Below, in pieces: positions 53,602 to 60,496 of a DNA stretch of 60,496 nucleotides. Each line of letters begins with the position of its first letter. Positions within the stretch are counted from its first letter, which is position 1. The stretch is taken from assembly GCA_028285525.1 (NCBI GenBank), contig JANQOZ010000009.1, positions 1 to 60,496 on the forward strand, given 5' to 3'. The position numbers and the translations under genes are program-made. Source of the DNA: Lysobacterales bacterium. GTDB taxonomy: Bacteria > Pseudomonadota > Gammaproteobacteria > Xanthomonadales > SZUA-38. The notes below the pieces were generated by a model. The model saw nothing but the letters and a program-made list of their open reading frames with translations, was not told the origin of the DNA and searched no databases.

Positions 53602-54903
53602 ATGAGTCGACCCCAATTTTCTTCGCAGTGGGCGACGGTGCTCACCATGACCGGCATGGCGATCGGTCTCGGCAACGTCTGGCGCTTTCCCTACATGATG
53701 GGCCAGCACGGCGGCGGCGCGTTCCTGGTGATGTATCTGCTGCTGATGCTGGTGTTTGCGGTGCCGGCCCTGAGCGCTGAATGGGCCTTCGGGCGAGCCA
53801 CCGGCAAAGGGCCCGTCGGCGCCATGGCCGCTGCCTTCGGCAGAACCCCCGGCACCGTGGCGGGCATCATCGTCCTGCTCAGCGTACTCGTCACCGCGAG
53901 CTACTACTCGCTTGTGGTCGGCAACGTCGCCTACAGCACCTGGTTTGCCGTGCGGCACGGCTTCGCGGAGCAAACGCTGGACGCCTATCAGCAGGGGCTG
54001 GGCAACCATCCGCTCCAGCTGGTCTTCGCGCTGCTCGTCGTGCTCGCCTCAACGCTGATTGTGATCCGCGGCCTGAAGCGCGGTATCGAGCTGGCCAACG
54101 TGGTGCTGGTGCCTCTGTTCGGCGTTGCGGCCGTGTATCTGATTACTGCCGTGCTGCGGCTGGACGGGGCGTTCGACAAGCTGGCCGGTTTCATCACGCC
54201 CGACTTCTCGCGTCTGAACCTCGATATTGCTTTTGCCGCACTGGGCCAGGCCTGCTTTTCGGTGGGCCTGTCCGGGACCGTCGGGGTGGTGCTCGGAAGC
54301 TATCTGCGCCGGCGCCAGGCGGTGCTCGGAACGGCGGTGACAACGGCCGGTCTGGACGTGATGGCGGCGCTGCTCGCGGCGCTGTTTGTGGTCCCGGCGG
54401 TACTGATGTTTGGTATCGACATGACCGCGGGGCCGGGTCTGCTTTTCGACACCCTGCCCCACCTGTTCAGCCTGCTCCCGGGAGGTCGCTGGCTCGCCGG
54501 CATTTTCCTGCTGTCCTGGGTCAGCGTGGCGCTGCTCAGCATCGTTGCCACGCTGGATACCCTCACCACCGGCTTCGGCGAACTCCAGGTGCTGGCGCCC
54601 CTGCGACGCTGGCTGACCCCGATATTTGGACTGGCGATTGCCGTGCTGGTCACGCCGATCGCGTTCAACCCGCAGTGGCTTGGAATGCTGGACACCGTTT
54701 TTGGCTCCGGCATGTTTATCCTCGGGTCGCTGCTGGCCATCGCCGGTCTGGGCTGGGGGCTGGGGAAAAAGACGACGGCGCACGAGGTCGACCCGGACGG
54801 CCGCATGCCCTGGCTCGTGTTCTGGATTCGGTGGGTGATACCGCCGACCGTGGCGGTGATATTGATCGGCTTTGTCTACACTTCAGTGACCGGGAGCCAC
54901 TGA
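53602..54903 (+). CDS. sodium-dependent NSS/SNF-family transporter
   Basis: The 433-residue membrane protein opens with the NSS sodium-site motif GMAIGLGNVWRFPYMMGQHG and has about 11 to 12 helices. Bacterial members of this LeuT-like family import amino acids or related compounds with sodium. It stands alone after the receptor gene and in front of the convergent small secreted gene, so its partner substrate is not known. ATG 53602 fits the family start. Confidence 0.92.
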   Translation: MSRPQFSSQWATVLTMTGMAIGLGNVWRFPYMMGQHGGGAFLVMYLLLMLVFAVPALSAEWAFGRATGKGPVGAMAAAFGRTPGTVAGIIVLLSVLVTASYYSLVVGNVAYSTWFAVRHGFAEQTLDAYQQGLGNHPLQLVFALLVVLASTLIVIRGLKRGIELANVVLVPLFGVAAVYLITAVLRLDGAFDKLAGFITPDFSRLNLDIAFAALGQACFSVGLSGTVGVVLGSYLRRRQAVLGTAVTTAGLDVMAALLAALFVVPAVLMFGIDMTAGPGLLFDTLPHLFSLLPGGRWLAGIFLLSWVSVALLSIVATLDTLTTGFGELQVLAPLRRWLTPIFGLAIAVLVTPIAFNPQWLGMLDTVFGSGMFILGSLLAIAGLGWGLGKKTTAHEVDPDGRMPWLVFWIRWVIPPTVAVILIGFVYTSVTGSH

Positions 54904-54916
54904 ACAGCCGGGATCC

Positions 54917-55180
54917 TCAGCTGGGATCCCGGTCCTCCGGCTCAGGCTGGCCGGCAGACGACTGGTCTTTGGGCCGAACCGCTTCGGTGATGAGCGCCTG
55001 GGCGGCCTGATCCGGGTTCTGAAACTCACGGCCTTCGAGAGCGCCGGCATGACAGTGGTAGTCATCATGCTTTTTGCCCTTGTGGCAGCCGTCGTCATTG
55101 AGCGGCGCGTCGTGCGCCAAAATTGCCGGCGAGAGTAGCGTTCCGAGAAGCCCGGCCAGCAGAAGTCTAGAGTTTGTCAT
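54917..55180 (-). CDS. small secreted GCH/HCH-motif protein A
   Basis: The 87-residue protein has a signal peptide (SRLLLAGLLGTLLSPAILA) and the motif DDGCHKGKKHDDYHCHAGAL followed by EGREF. It resembles a short His/Cys domain annotated YHYH or found in secreted nucleases and excalibur-like proteins. The ordered Cys/His pairs suggest metal binding, but this is inference. It starts at ATG 55180 (a TTG at 55210 would lengthen it) and has a paralogue next to it at 55298-55594. The C-terminus is acidic and Pro-rich. Confidence 0.72.
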   Translation of the reverse strand: MTNSRLLLAGLLGTLLSPAILAHDAPLNDDGCHKGKKHDDYHCHAGALEGREFQNPDQAAQALITEAVRPKDQSSAGQPEPEDRDPS

Positions 55181-55297
55181 CACAACGTCCAGTCTGTTTA
55201 CGTTGATCAATCTAGCAAATAGCGCAAGGCTTGACCGCTGTTGCCGGATCAGCGGACCAGTCTACTTCGCAGGCGGCCCCCTTCCGCGCCGACGTGC

Positions 55298-55594
55298 TCA
55301 GTTATTGTCCGGTTTTCCTTTCTTCTCAGGCTTCTTCTGCCCGAGACGCGCTGCCACCAGCGCCGCGTTCATGGCCCGACGATCGGCGAAGCTGCGGCCT
55401 TTCAGCGGCCCCTCATGGCAATGAAACTGGCCGCTTTTCGTCTCCTGATGGCAGCCGTTCTTATCGACGGTCAGCTTGTGGGCCGCTGCCGGGCCCATCA
55501 CGATCGCAAGCGCTAATGCCAGTAACGCAGAGCTTTTCCGAGCGGCGACGGATATTGAAGACCGAGCCTTCGCATTCGTGTGTGGTTGGTTCAT
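55298..55594 (-). CDS. small secreted GCH/HCH-motif protein B
   Basis: The 98-residue protein has a signal peptide (SSALLALALAIVMGPAAA) and then DKNGCHQETKSGQFHCHEGP followed by LKGRSF, the same motif as protein A with Phe in place of Tyr. The C-terminus is Lys-rich and ends GKPDNN. It lies directly upstream of A with about 117 bases between, same direction. The pair probably arose by duplication and then diverged, since their tails are oppositely charged. AGGGGA precedes the ATG. Confidence 0.75.
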   Translation of the reverse strand: MNQPHTNAKARSSISVAARKSSALLALALAIVMGPAAAHKLTVDKNGCHQETKSGQFHCHEGPLKGRSFADRRAMNAALVAARLGQKKPEKKGKPDNN

Positions 55595-56037
55595 GCACTA
55601 GTCCCCTGTTCTCTCAGACTGGAGCATAGGTCAACACGTCACGCTTAACAACTGTATAGGTTAACTATCAATTTTTTTGTATCTGTACATTATTCAATGA
55701 TCCGGTAGCCTTTTCGTCACCAGATGCTGGGCAGATGCCGATGAAAACACCGACACCCGATCGAGGCGCGCTAGAGCAAAAGACGCGACCAAAGCAAGTT
55801 GGCCGACGACACGACAGTGACAAATGGCTACACCATTTTTTCAGTTCCTGGCTCAGGCGGTACTATCTGGCAGCCCGGCTGAGGAGGGTCTTGCTGTCCC
55901 TGGAGCCGCGCCGCGGGGGCGATGGGCGCCCTGGCTGGCAGCGGAGCACCAATGTGGACATGTGTTCGTCCTGCACCTGCTGACCTGGCGGCCTTGCTGC
56001 AAGCCCGCTTTGACCGACCTTCAGTGAAGGAGTCTTT
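55595..56037. other. 443-base stretch without a convincing gene
   Basis: No gene here passes inspection. Short frames at 55735-55983 (+) and 55824-56027 (+) have poor composition and no domain. An AT-rich patch lies at about 55645-55710. It includes the loose inverted repeat TTAAC-N10-GTTAA (55645-55664) and probably contains the promoter of protein B (leftward) and of the DMT gene (rightward). Confidence 0.6.
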
Positions 56038-56955
56038 TTGAACAACCCGCTGATCTACGCCGTCACCGTGCTGGTCTGGGGCAGTACCTGGCTGGCCATC
56101 AACTACCAGCTGGGGGTGGTTCCGCTCGAGGTGTCGGTTTTCTATCGCTACGCCCTGGCCGCCCTGCTGCTGCTCGGTTTTTGCTGGGTGACCGGCAGGA
56201 CGCTGCGGTTCAGCCTCGCACAGCATCGACTGTTCGCCGGCGTCGGCGCGCTGATGTTCTGCCTGAACTACCTGATGGCCTACGCCGCCCAGCAGTACGT
56301 GAGCTCGGCGCTCAACGCGCTGATCTTCTCCTGCGTGCTGTGGCTGAATATTCTGAACGCGCGGATTTTCCTCAAGGTCCGCTCGGAACGCGAGGTGCTC
56401 CTGGGCGCCGCACTGGGCATGCTGGGGATCTTCGTGCTGTTCTGGCCATCCCTGGCGGCGGTCGACGTCTCTGAGGCCGTGCTGCTGGGCGGCGCGTGCA
56501 GCCTGCTGGGCGCCCTGTCGGCGTCGCTGGGAAACGTTCTGTCCCAGCACGCGCTCACGCAGCTGCCGGTGATGCAGGTGAACGCCTGGGGCATGAGCTA
56601 CGGCGCGCTGTTCAACCTGCTGGTCTGCCTGGGGCTGGGACGCCCTTTTCTGTTCGATCCCTCGCCTGCCTACGTCGGCTCCCTGCTGTACCTGGTGCTG
56701 GCCGGCAGTATCGTGGCCTTTGTGCTCTATCTGACGCTCGTCAGCCGGATCGGGGCCCACCGCGCCGGCTATACGGTGGTGATGTTCCCCGTGGTGGCAA
56801 CGCTGCTGGCCGTTGTATTCGAGGGGCTGGAGATCAGCAGCTGGCTCCTCGCCGGCATGGCCCTGGTGCTGACCGGTAACATCATGATATTGCGCCAGGG
56901 CAGAAAAACTTCGCAGGTCACTCGGCAATTCTCAGGAAATGAGAATTCGGCGTGA
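56038..56955 (+). CDS. EamA/DMT-family exporter
   Basis: The 305-residue protein has ten hydrophobic helices in two repeats typical of the drug/metabolite transporter superfamily (VTVLVWGSTWLAINYQLG in helix 1, SSALNALIFSCVLWLNIL in repeat 1, AGYTVVMFPVVATLLAVVFE in repeat 2). I use TTG 56038, because AAGGAG stands about seven bases upstream and no ATG fits. Such proteins export amino acids, nucleosides or other metabolites. The product is an inner-membrane protein. Confidence 0.88.
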   Translation: MNNPLIYAVTVLVWGSTWLAINYQLGVVPLEVSVFYRYALAALLLLGFCWVTGRTLRFSLAQHRLFAGVGALMFCLNYLMAYAAQQYVSSALNALIFSCVLWLNILNARIFLKVRSEREVLLGAALGMLGIFVLFWPSLAAVDVSEAVLLGGACSLLGALSASLGNVLSQHALTQLPVMQVNAWGMSYGALFNLLVCLGLGRPFLFDPSPAYVGSLLYLVLAGSIVAFVLYLTLVSRIGAHRAGYTVVMFPVVATLLAVVFEGLEISSWLLAGMALVLTGNIMILRQGRKTSQVTRQFSGNENSA

Positions 56956-56985
56956 TCCAATAGCTTCGCGCTAGAGGAGAACGCC

Positions 56986-57333
56986 ATGCAGTCCACCCAA
57001 CAACTCGTCGAATTCCCGCTGCCTGAGCACACCGCCGGCAACCGCCAACGCGGCGCGGCGCGCGGCCAGCAGCGGCGGGCCAGCCAGTCGGTGATCGGCA
57101 AAACGGTGACCGGTGTTATCTCGCGCCCCGTTAGCGGCGGTCGAGAGTCGCTGCTGATGCTGCAGTTCAGCGACGGCACATGCTTTGAGTTCGTCTCTCC
57201 GGCCGCGCAGCGAGCGTTAAACCGCCGCGGGGGTCAGCCCGCAGCCGGTTCAACCCCTGACGACAGCCTCCAGCAGCTGTCCTTTTTCCCCCATGACGGA
57301 AATCCGGCAGCGTCTTCAGCTCCGGTGTTCTGA
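56986..57333 (+). CDS. hypothetical cytosolic protein
   Basis: The 115-residue protein has a basic N-terminal part (NRQRGAARGQQRRASQ), a short beta-rich core (VIGKTVTGVISRPVSGGRES, LLMLQFSDGTCFEFVS) and a Pro-rich tail. No signal peptide or membrane segment is seen. I do not recognise the family. The core resembles a small barrel or SH3-like fold, which is speculation. It lies 30 bases after the DMT gene and is followed by a terminator. Confidence 0.6.
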   Translation: MQSTQQLVEFPLPEHTAGNRQRGAARGQQRRASQSVIGKTVTGVISRPVSGGRESLLMLQFSDGTCFEFVSPAAQRALNRRGGQPAAGSTPDDSLQQLSFFPHDGNPAASSAPVF

Positions 57334-57407
57334 GGGCGCTATTGCTGCCTGCTTCCGCACGCGGTGCAGCCACCACCACGTAAGCCTCGGCTTTCCGTCA
57401 CCCTATA

Positions 57408-57434
57408 ACCCGGCCATCTGGCCGGGTTTTTTTT
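57408..57434 (+). terminator. rho-independent terminator
   Basis: ACCCGGCCA and TGGCCGGGT form a nine-base perfect stem with a two-base loop, followed by about eight T. It ends the transcript of 56986-57333, and possibly of the DMT gene before it. Confidence 0.9.
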
Positions 57435-57488
57435 AATTGGGCGCGCCCCGACCGGCGATGACGAATGGCACTGACCGACCCAAACTAA

Positions 57489-57516
57489 TTTGATATGATA
57501 TCAATATCATTTCAAA
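57489..57516. promoter_or_regulatory. palindromic operator of the SPFH/RHH operon
   Basis: The core ATGATAT-CA-ATATCAT (57495-57510) is perfectly inverted. The flanks TTTGA and TCAAA extend it to 28 bases with few mismatches. It ends 10 bases before the SPFH start codon and overlaps the likely promoter. Confidence 0.7.
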
Positions 57517-57526
57517 AGGATTTCCC

Positions 57527-58393
57527 ATGATCAGAGAAAAAAGCGTCAACGTCAGTTCCGGCTATTTCATGCTTGCCTTCCTGGCGGCAGCGCAGACGCT
57601 TGGCGTCATCGCGTTTATTTTTGCCACCGAAACCAGCTCGCCCGTGTGGGTCATTCCGGCGGTGCTGCTCAACATTGTGCTGCTCCTGCTGTGGTTTGGT
57701 CTGTTCATGGTGCACCCGAACCAGGCCAAAGTGCTGCAGCTCTTCGGAAGCTATAAGGGAACTGCCAGGCAGCCGGGTCTTCGCTGGGCCAACCCGTTCT
57801 ATTCCAAGAAAGCGGTCTCGGTAAAGGTTCGAAACTTTGAAAGCGGCAAGCTTAAGGTCAACGAATCCTCCGGCAGCCCGATCGAAATCGCTGCGGTAGT
57901 GGTATGGCGCGTCGTCGACACCGCTGAGGCCGTGTTTGAGGTGGACGACTTCGAAGAGTTCGTGAACATTCAGAGCGAGGCTGCGCTGCGGAATCTCGCA
58001 ACCTCTTATCCCTATGAGTCCGATAAGGAGGACGAAACCTCTTTGCGCAGCCACCCGGCAAAGATCTCCGAGTCGCTGCGGAAAGAAATTCAGGATCGGC
58101 TGGAGAAAGCCGGGGTTGAGGTCATCGAGGCACGGATCAGCCACCTCGCCTACGCGCCGGAAATCGCGAACGCCATGCTGCGTCGCCAGCAGGCCTCAGC
58201 GATCATCGCGGCCCGGGAGCGGATCGTGGAAGGTGCGGTCGGCATGGTCGAGCTCGCGCTGTCTGAGCTCAGCCGGCAGGAGATTGTCGATCTGGATGAA
58301 GAGCGGAAGGCCACCATGGTGAGCAATCTGCTGGTGGTCCTGTGCAGTGAAGACAACGCCCAGCCGGTCCTCAACACCGGCACGCTCTATTAA
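57527..58393 (+). CDS. SPFH/Band 7 domain membrane protein
   Basis: The 288-residue protein has two N-terminal helices (about 13-35 and 40-62) and then an SPFH domain ([20 protein letters not shown], and [20 protein letters not shown]). A helical C-terminal section with [20 protein letters not shown] follows, ending in GTLY. SPFH proteins form large membrane rings that partition lipids and proteases. AAAGGA precedes the ATG. It is followed 33 bases later by a ribbon-helix-helix gene, an arrangement I recall for this SPFH type, and then by convergent htpX. Confidence 0.93.
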   Translation: MIREKSVNVSSGYFMLAFLAAAQTLGVIAFIFATETSSPVWVIPAVLLNIVLLLLWFGLFMVHPNQAKVLQLFGSYKGTARQPGLRWANPFYSKKAVSVKVRNFESGKLKVNESSGSPIEIAAVVVWRVVDTAEAVFEVDDFEEFVNIQSEAALRNLATSYPYESDKEDETSLRSHPAKISESLRKEIQDRLEKAGVEVIEARISHLAYAPEIANAMLRRQQASAIIAARERIVEGAVGMVELALSELSRQEIVDLDEERKATMVSNLLVVLCSEDNAQPVLNTGTLY

Positions 58394-58426
58394 CTCCGCC
58401 AAAGGCAGTTTGGCGGGAGTCAGCTG

Positions 58427-58636
58427 ATGTCCAGCAAGAAGGCGTTTGCGCTGCGGGTGAGCGACGAGATCTTCGCCGCCGTGCAGCGCTGGGCCGACGA
58501 CGACCTGCGCTCGGTCAACGGCCAGATTGAATACCTGCTGCGGGAGTCACTGCGGGCGAGCGGCCGGCTACCGCCGGCCAAACATCAGGAAGGCCCGGCG
58601 CCAGACTCGGAAGAGCCTGGCGCCTCAGGTGCTTAA
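58427..58636 (+). CDS. Arc-type ribbon-helix-helix protein
   Basis: The 69-residue protein reads [20 protein letters not shown] followed by [20 protein letters not shown], which is the Arc/MetJ ribbon-helix-helix fold: a beta strand and two helices. A disordered acidic tail follows. Such proteins bind DNA as dimers or tetramers. It is the most likely ligand of the palindrome at 57489-57516 in front of its operon. No toxin gene is adjacent. Its stop overlaps the htpX stop by four bases. Confidence 0.85.
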   Translation: MSSKKAFALRVSDEIFAAVQRWADDDLRSVNGQIEYLLRESLRASGRLPPAKHQEGPAPDSEEPGASGA

Positions 58637-59520
58637 GCCCGGCCGGAGGCCAGCGCGGCGATCCGCTCCTCCAGGGGCGGATGGGTCATCATCAGACGCT
58701 TCAGCCCCGCCGTCCCTTTGCCGCTGATGCCAAACGCTTCGACGGAGTCTGGCAGCGAGCTGTGGCCATAAGTCTGGCTCAGACGACGCAGCGCGCTGAT
58801 CATCTTGTCTCGGCCCGCCAGCTCCGCCCCGCCCTGATCAGCACGGAACTCCCGCTGGCGGGAGAACCAGGCGGCGATGATGCTCGCCAGCAGGCCAAGC
58901 GCCACCTGGGCCACCATCACGACTAGGAAGTAACCCATGCCGCCGCCGCGTTCGTTGCGGAACACGACCTGGTCCACCACCATGCCGATGATGCGGGCGA
59001 AGAAGATCACAAACGTGTTCAATACGCCCTGCAGCAGGCCCATGGTGACCATGTCGCCGTTGGCCACGTGGGCTACCTCATGGCCGAGCACCGCCTCGAC
59101 CTCATCAGCCGTCATGGCGGTGAGCAGCCCGGTGCTGACGGCGACCAGGGCATCGTTACGCTTCATGCCGGTGGCAAAGGCATTCATCTCCGGGGCGTCA
59201 TAGACGGCCACGTCCGGCATACCGATGCCGGCCTGCTCTGCCTGCCGTTTGACGGTGTCGACCAGCCACGCCTCGGTACTGTTGGCCGGCTGTTTGATGA
59301 CGCGGGCACCCGTGCTCCTGAGCGCCAGCCATTTGGACATGGCCAGAGAAACGAACGAACCCGCCATGCCAAACACGGCCGAAAAGATCAGGAGCCCCGT
59401 CAGGTTGATACCGCTGCCGCTGCGGGCCAGCGCGTCCTCGATGCCCAGCACCTTGAGGACAATCGTCGCCAGCGCGATGACCGCCATGTTGGTTGCCAGA
59501 AAGAGAAAAATCCGGGTCAT
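58633..59520 (-). CDS. htpX: zinc membrane protease HtpX
   Basis: The 295-residue M48 protease has two N-terminal helices (about 5-25 and 40-62), the zinc motif GHEVAH with His147, Glu148 and His151, two more helices, and the third-ligand segment [12 protein letters not shown]. HtpX degrades misfolded inner-membrane proteins and, in E. coli, works in partnership with FtsH quality control. It is convergent with the SPFH/RHH operon. This order supports a functional link between SPFH and membrane proteolysis here. Its leader contains a hairpin at 59543-59568. Confidence 0.96.
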   Translation of the reverse strand: MTRIFLFLATNMAVIALATIVLKVLGIEDALARSGSGINLTGLLIFSAVFGMAGSFVSLAMSKWLALRSTGARVIKQPANSTEAWLVDTVKRQAEQAGIGMPDVAVYDAPEMNAFATGMKRNDALVAVSTGLLTAMTADEVEAVLGHEVAHVANGDMVTMGLLQGVLNTFVIFFARIIGMVVDQVVFRNERGGGMGYFLVVMVAQVALGLLASIIAAWFSRQREFRADQGGAELAGRDKMISALRRLSQTYGHSSLPDSVEAFGISGKGTAGLKRLMMTHPPLEERIAALASGRA

Positions 59521-59542
59521 AATGCCTCCAGCTCTAAAACCA

Positions 59543-59568
59543 CCCGCCTGGCCTTCAGGGCCGGCGGG
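59543..59568 (-). promoter_or_regulatory. hairpin in the htpX leader
   Basis: CCCGCC plus GGCC pair with GGCC plus GGCGGG around a five-base loop, with one bulged base (59549). Read leftward, the stem is followed by GGTTTTAG and then the ribosome site GGAGG and start codon. It could be an attenuator or mRNA-stability element. Confidence 0.4.
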
Positions 59569-59717
59569 TTGCGAGGAATTCGCTTGATGTGTTGCGTTAA
59601 ACCGTTGATCTGGGACTCAATGGGGGGTGAATCAAGCCCCCCGGCTGCCGCCCGCATGCCGCTGAGGCAACTCCTGGCAGTGGGCGAACCGCCGGCAACA
59701 AGAAAAGATAACCGCTC

Positions 59718-60446
59718 ATGATTGCGCAAGTATTACGGGGCGCGGGCTTTGCGCTCGGCGGGTTTGGCTGGCTGCGCAGGCCGGGGCTGCGCCGCTATCT
59801 GCTGGTGCCGCTGCTGGTGAATCTGCTGGTTTTCGGAGCCGCGGCATCCTACTCCCTGACGCGCCTTGGCGACTGGCTGGAAACGCTGCTGCCGGCGTCA
59901 CTAGGCTGGCTCTGGTGGATCCTGCTGCCGCTCGCGGCGCTTGTTGTGCTGGTGGTCGTCTATTTCACCTTCACCATGGTCGCCAACCTCCTGGCCTCAC
60001 CGTTTAACGACCGGCTGGCCGAGCGGGTCGCCGACCGGCTCGGACACCGCATCGACGAAGCAGAGCGGTCGGGCGCCTGGGCGGGCCAGATTCTGAAGGC
60101 CACGCTGGGGGAACTGCGGAAATGGCTGTATTTCGCTTTTCTGGCGCTGCTGGCGCTCGCCTGCTGGCTTTTTCCGCCCACCACCCTGCTCGCACCGTGG
60201 GTGTGGCTGCTGGTGGGGGTGTGGATCTTCGCCTTCGAGTATCTCGACTACCCGCTGGGGAACGCCGGCCTGGGGTTCGGCGGCAAACATCGCTGGATCC
60301 GTGAGCATCGCTGGTACGCGCTCGGCTTCGGCGGCACCCTGACCGTGATGACCCTGATTCCCGTGGTGAACTTTGCGGTGATGCCGGCGGCGGTCTGCGG
60401 CGCCACCGAGCTGTGGGTCTACTGCGAGCGGCGGGAGCGCGCCTGA
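59718..60446 (+). CDS. EI24/CysZ-like membrane protein
   Basis: The 242-residue protein has hydrophobic segments at about 22-45, 62-95, 135-155, 158-178 and 205-228 and matches the EI24 superfamily (formerly DUF540). The opening FGWLRRPGLRRYLLVPLLVN, ANLLASPFNDRLAERVADRL and FAFEYLDYPLGN are the family's signature segments. Members include CysZ, a sulfate permease. No cysteine-biosynthesis gene is beside it, so the sulfate role is not supported by context. Five bases separate its stop from the next start. Confidence 0.88.
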   Translation: MIAQVLRGAGFALGGFGWLRRPGLRRYLLVPLLVNLLVFGAAASYSLTRLGDWLETLLPASLGWLWWILLPLAALVVLVVVYFTFTMVANLLASPFNDRLAERVADRLGHRIDEAERSGAWAGQILKATLGELRKWLYFAFLALLALACWLFPPTTLLAPWVWLLVGVWIFAFEYLDYPLGNAGLGFGGKHRWIREHRWYALGFGGTLTVMTLIPVVNFAVMPAAVCGATELWVYCERRERA

Positions 60447-60450
60447 CCCG

Positions 60451-60496
60451 ATGGCCCGCGCCGCGAGCTACGTCGGACGCTTCGCGCCGTCTCCCA
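60451..60496 (+). CDS. gluQ: glutamyl-Q tRNA(Asp) synthetase, 5' end only
   Basis: The frame from ATG 60451 reads MARAASYVGRFAPSP before the window ends. YVGRFAPSP is the GluQ-type first catalytic signature; full GltX enzymes usually read TRFAPSP here. GluQ attaches glutamate to queuosine in tRNA-Asp. Only 15 codons are seen. Confidence 0.75.
   Translation, partial: MARAASYVGRFAPSP

Noticed and set aside
55828..56928. A 366-codon leftward frame opposite the DMT exporter
   Set aside because: It is antisense to the DMT gene and very rich in Gln and Ala; the DMT helices and TTG start with AAGGAG are better supported.

Overview
The window is a GC-rich bacterial chromosome segment. It most likely comes from a free-living, probably marine, gammaproteobacterium near the Xanthomonadales/Chromatiales. 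That placement is inferred from the mix of rimO, rsmC, htpX, a GluQ-type synthetase, a PA0069-family radical SAM protein, a TonB-dependent receptor and a Xanthomonas/Pseudomonas-type integron. No rRNA, tRNA or CRISPR array was seen.

Layout. 1-3325 is a less GC-rich chromosomal integron. It has five complete attC sites, five full cassettes and one cut by the window edge, an attI region, and an integrase gene broken by an in-frame amber codon. Cassette genes read leftward, away from attI, and several take their ATG from the attC/attI core GTTATG. 3385-7966 is a four-gene MacAB-like ABC export operon. 8257-11803 is a pair of exported TldD/TldE-like proteins, one with metal ligands and one without. 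11855-14172 is rimO followed by rsmC, which appears to start at CTG. 14138-15961 is a 7TM diguanylate cyclase. 16142-17335 is a TetR regulator and a small membrane protein sharing an operator motif. 17405-26525 holds an OPT transporter, a DNRLRE surface protein, an S9 peptidase, MsrA, an SLC13 permease and a serine hydrolase.

26598-35830 carries two convergent RND efflux modules, the second controlled by a divergent TetR gene with two palindromic operators. 35846-40189 is an unusual operon: a type-1 copper cupredoxin, a receptor-like Ser/Thr kinase with a degenerate cyclase domain, and an outer-membrane porin. I regard it as the best candidate for an undescribed signalling system here. 40332-44833 contains a membrane-anchored ankyrin protein, a TPR/TonB-C protein, an orphan ParA, a DUF4097 protein and a small lipoprotein. 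44958-50882 contains a Tat-exported aldo/keto reductase, a beta-CASP nuclease, a radical SAM gene under a LexA box, a peroxiredoxin-like protein and an acyl-CoA ligase.

51066-60496 contains a TonB-dependent receptor, an NSS transporter, two adjacent paralogous small secreted GCH/HCH proteins, a DMT exporter, an SPFH/ribbon-helix-helix operon behind a long palindrome, htpX, an EI24/CysZ-like protein and the first codons of gluQ.

The genes are mostly envelope functions (export, efflux, surface proteins, membrane proteolysis, redox repair) in short operons. Many long open frames antisense to real genes are artefacts of high GC and were left out.
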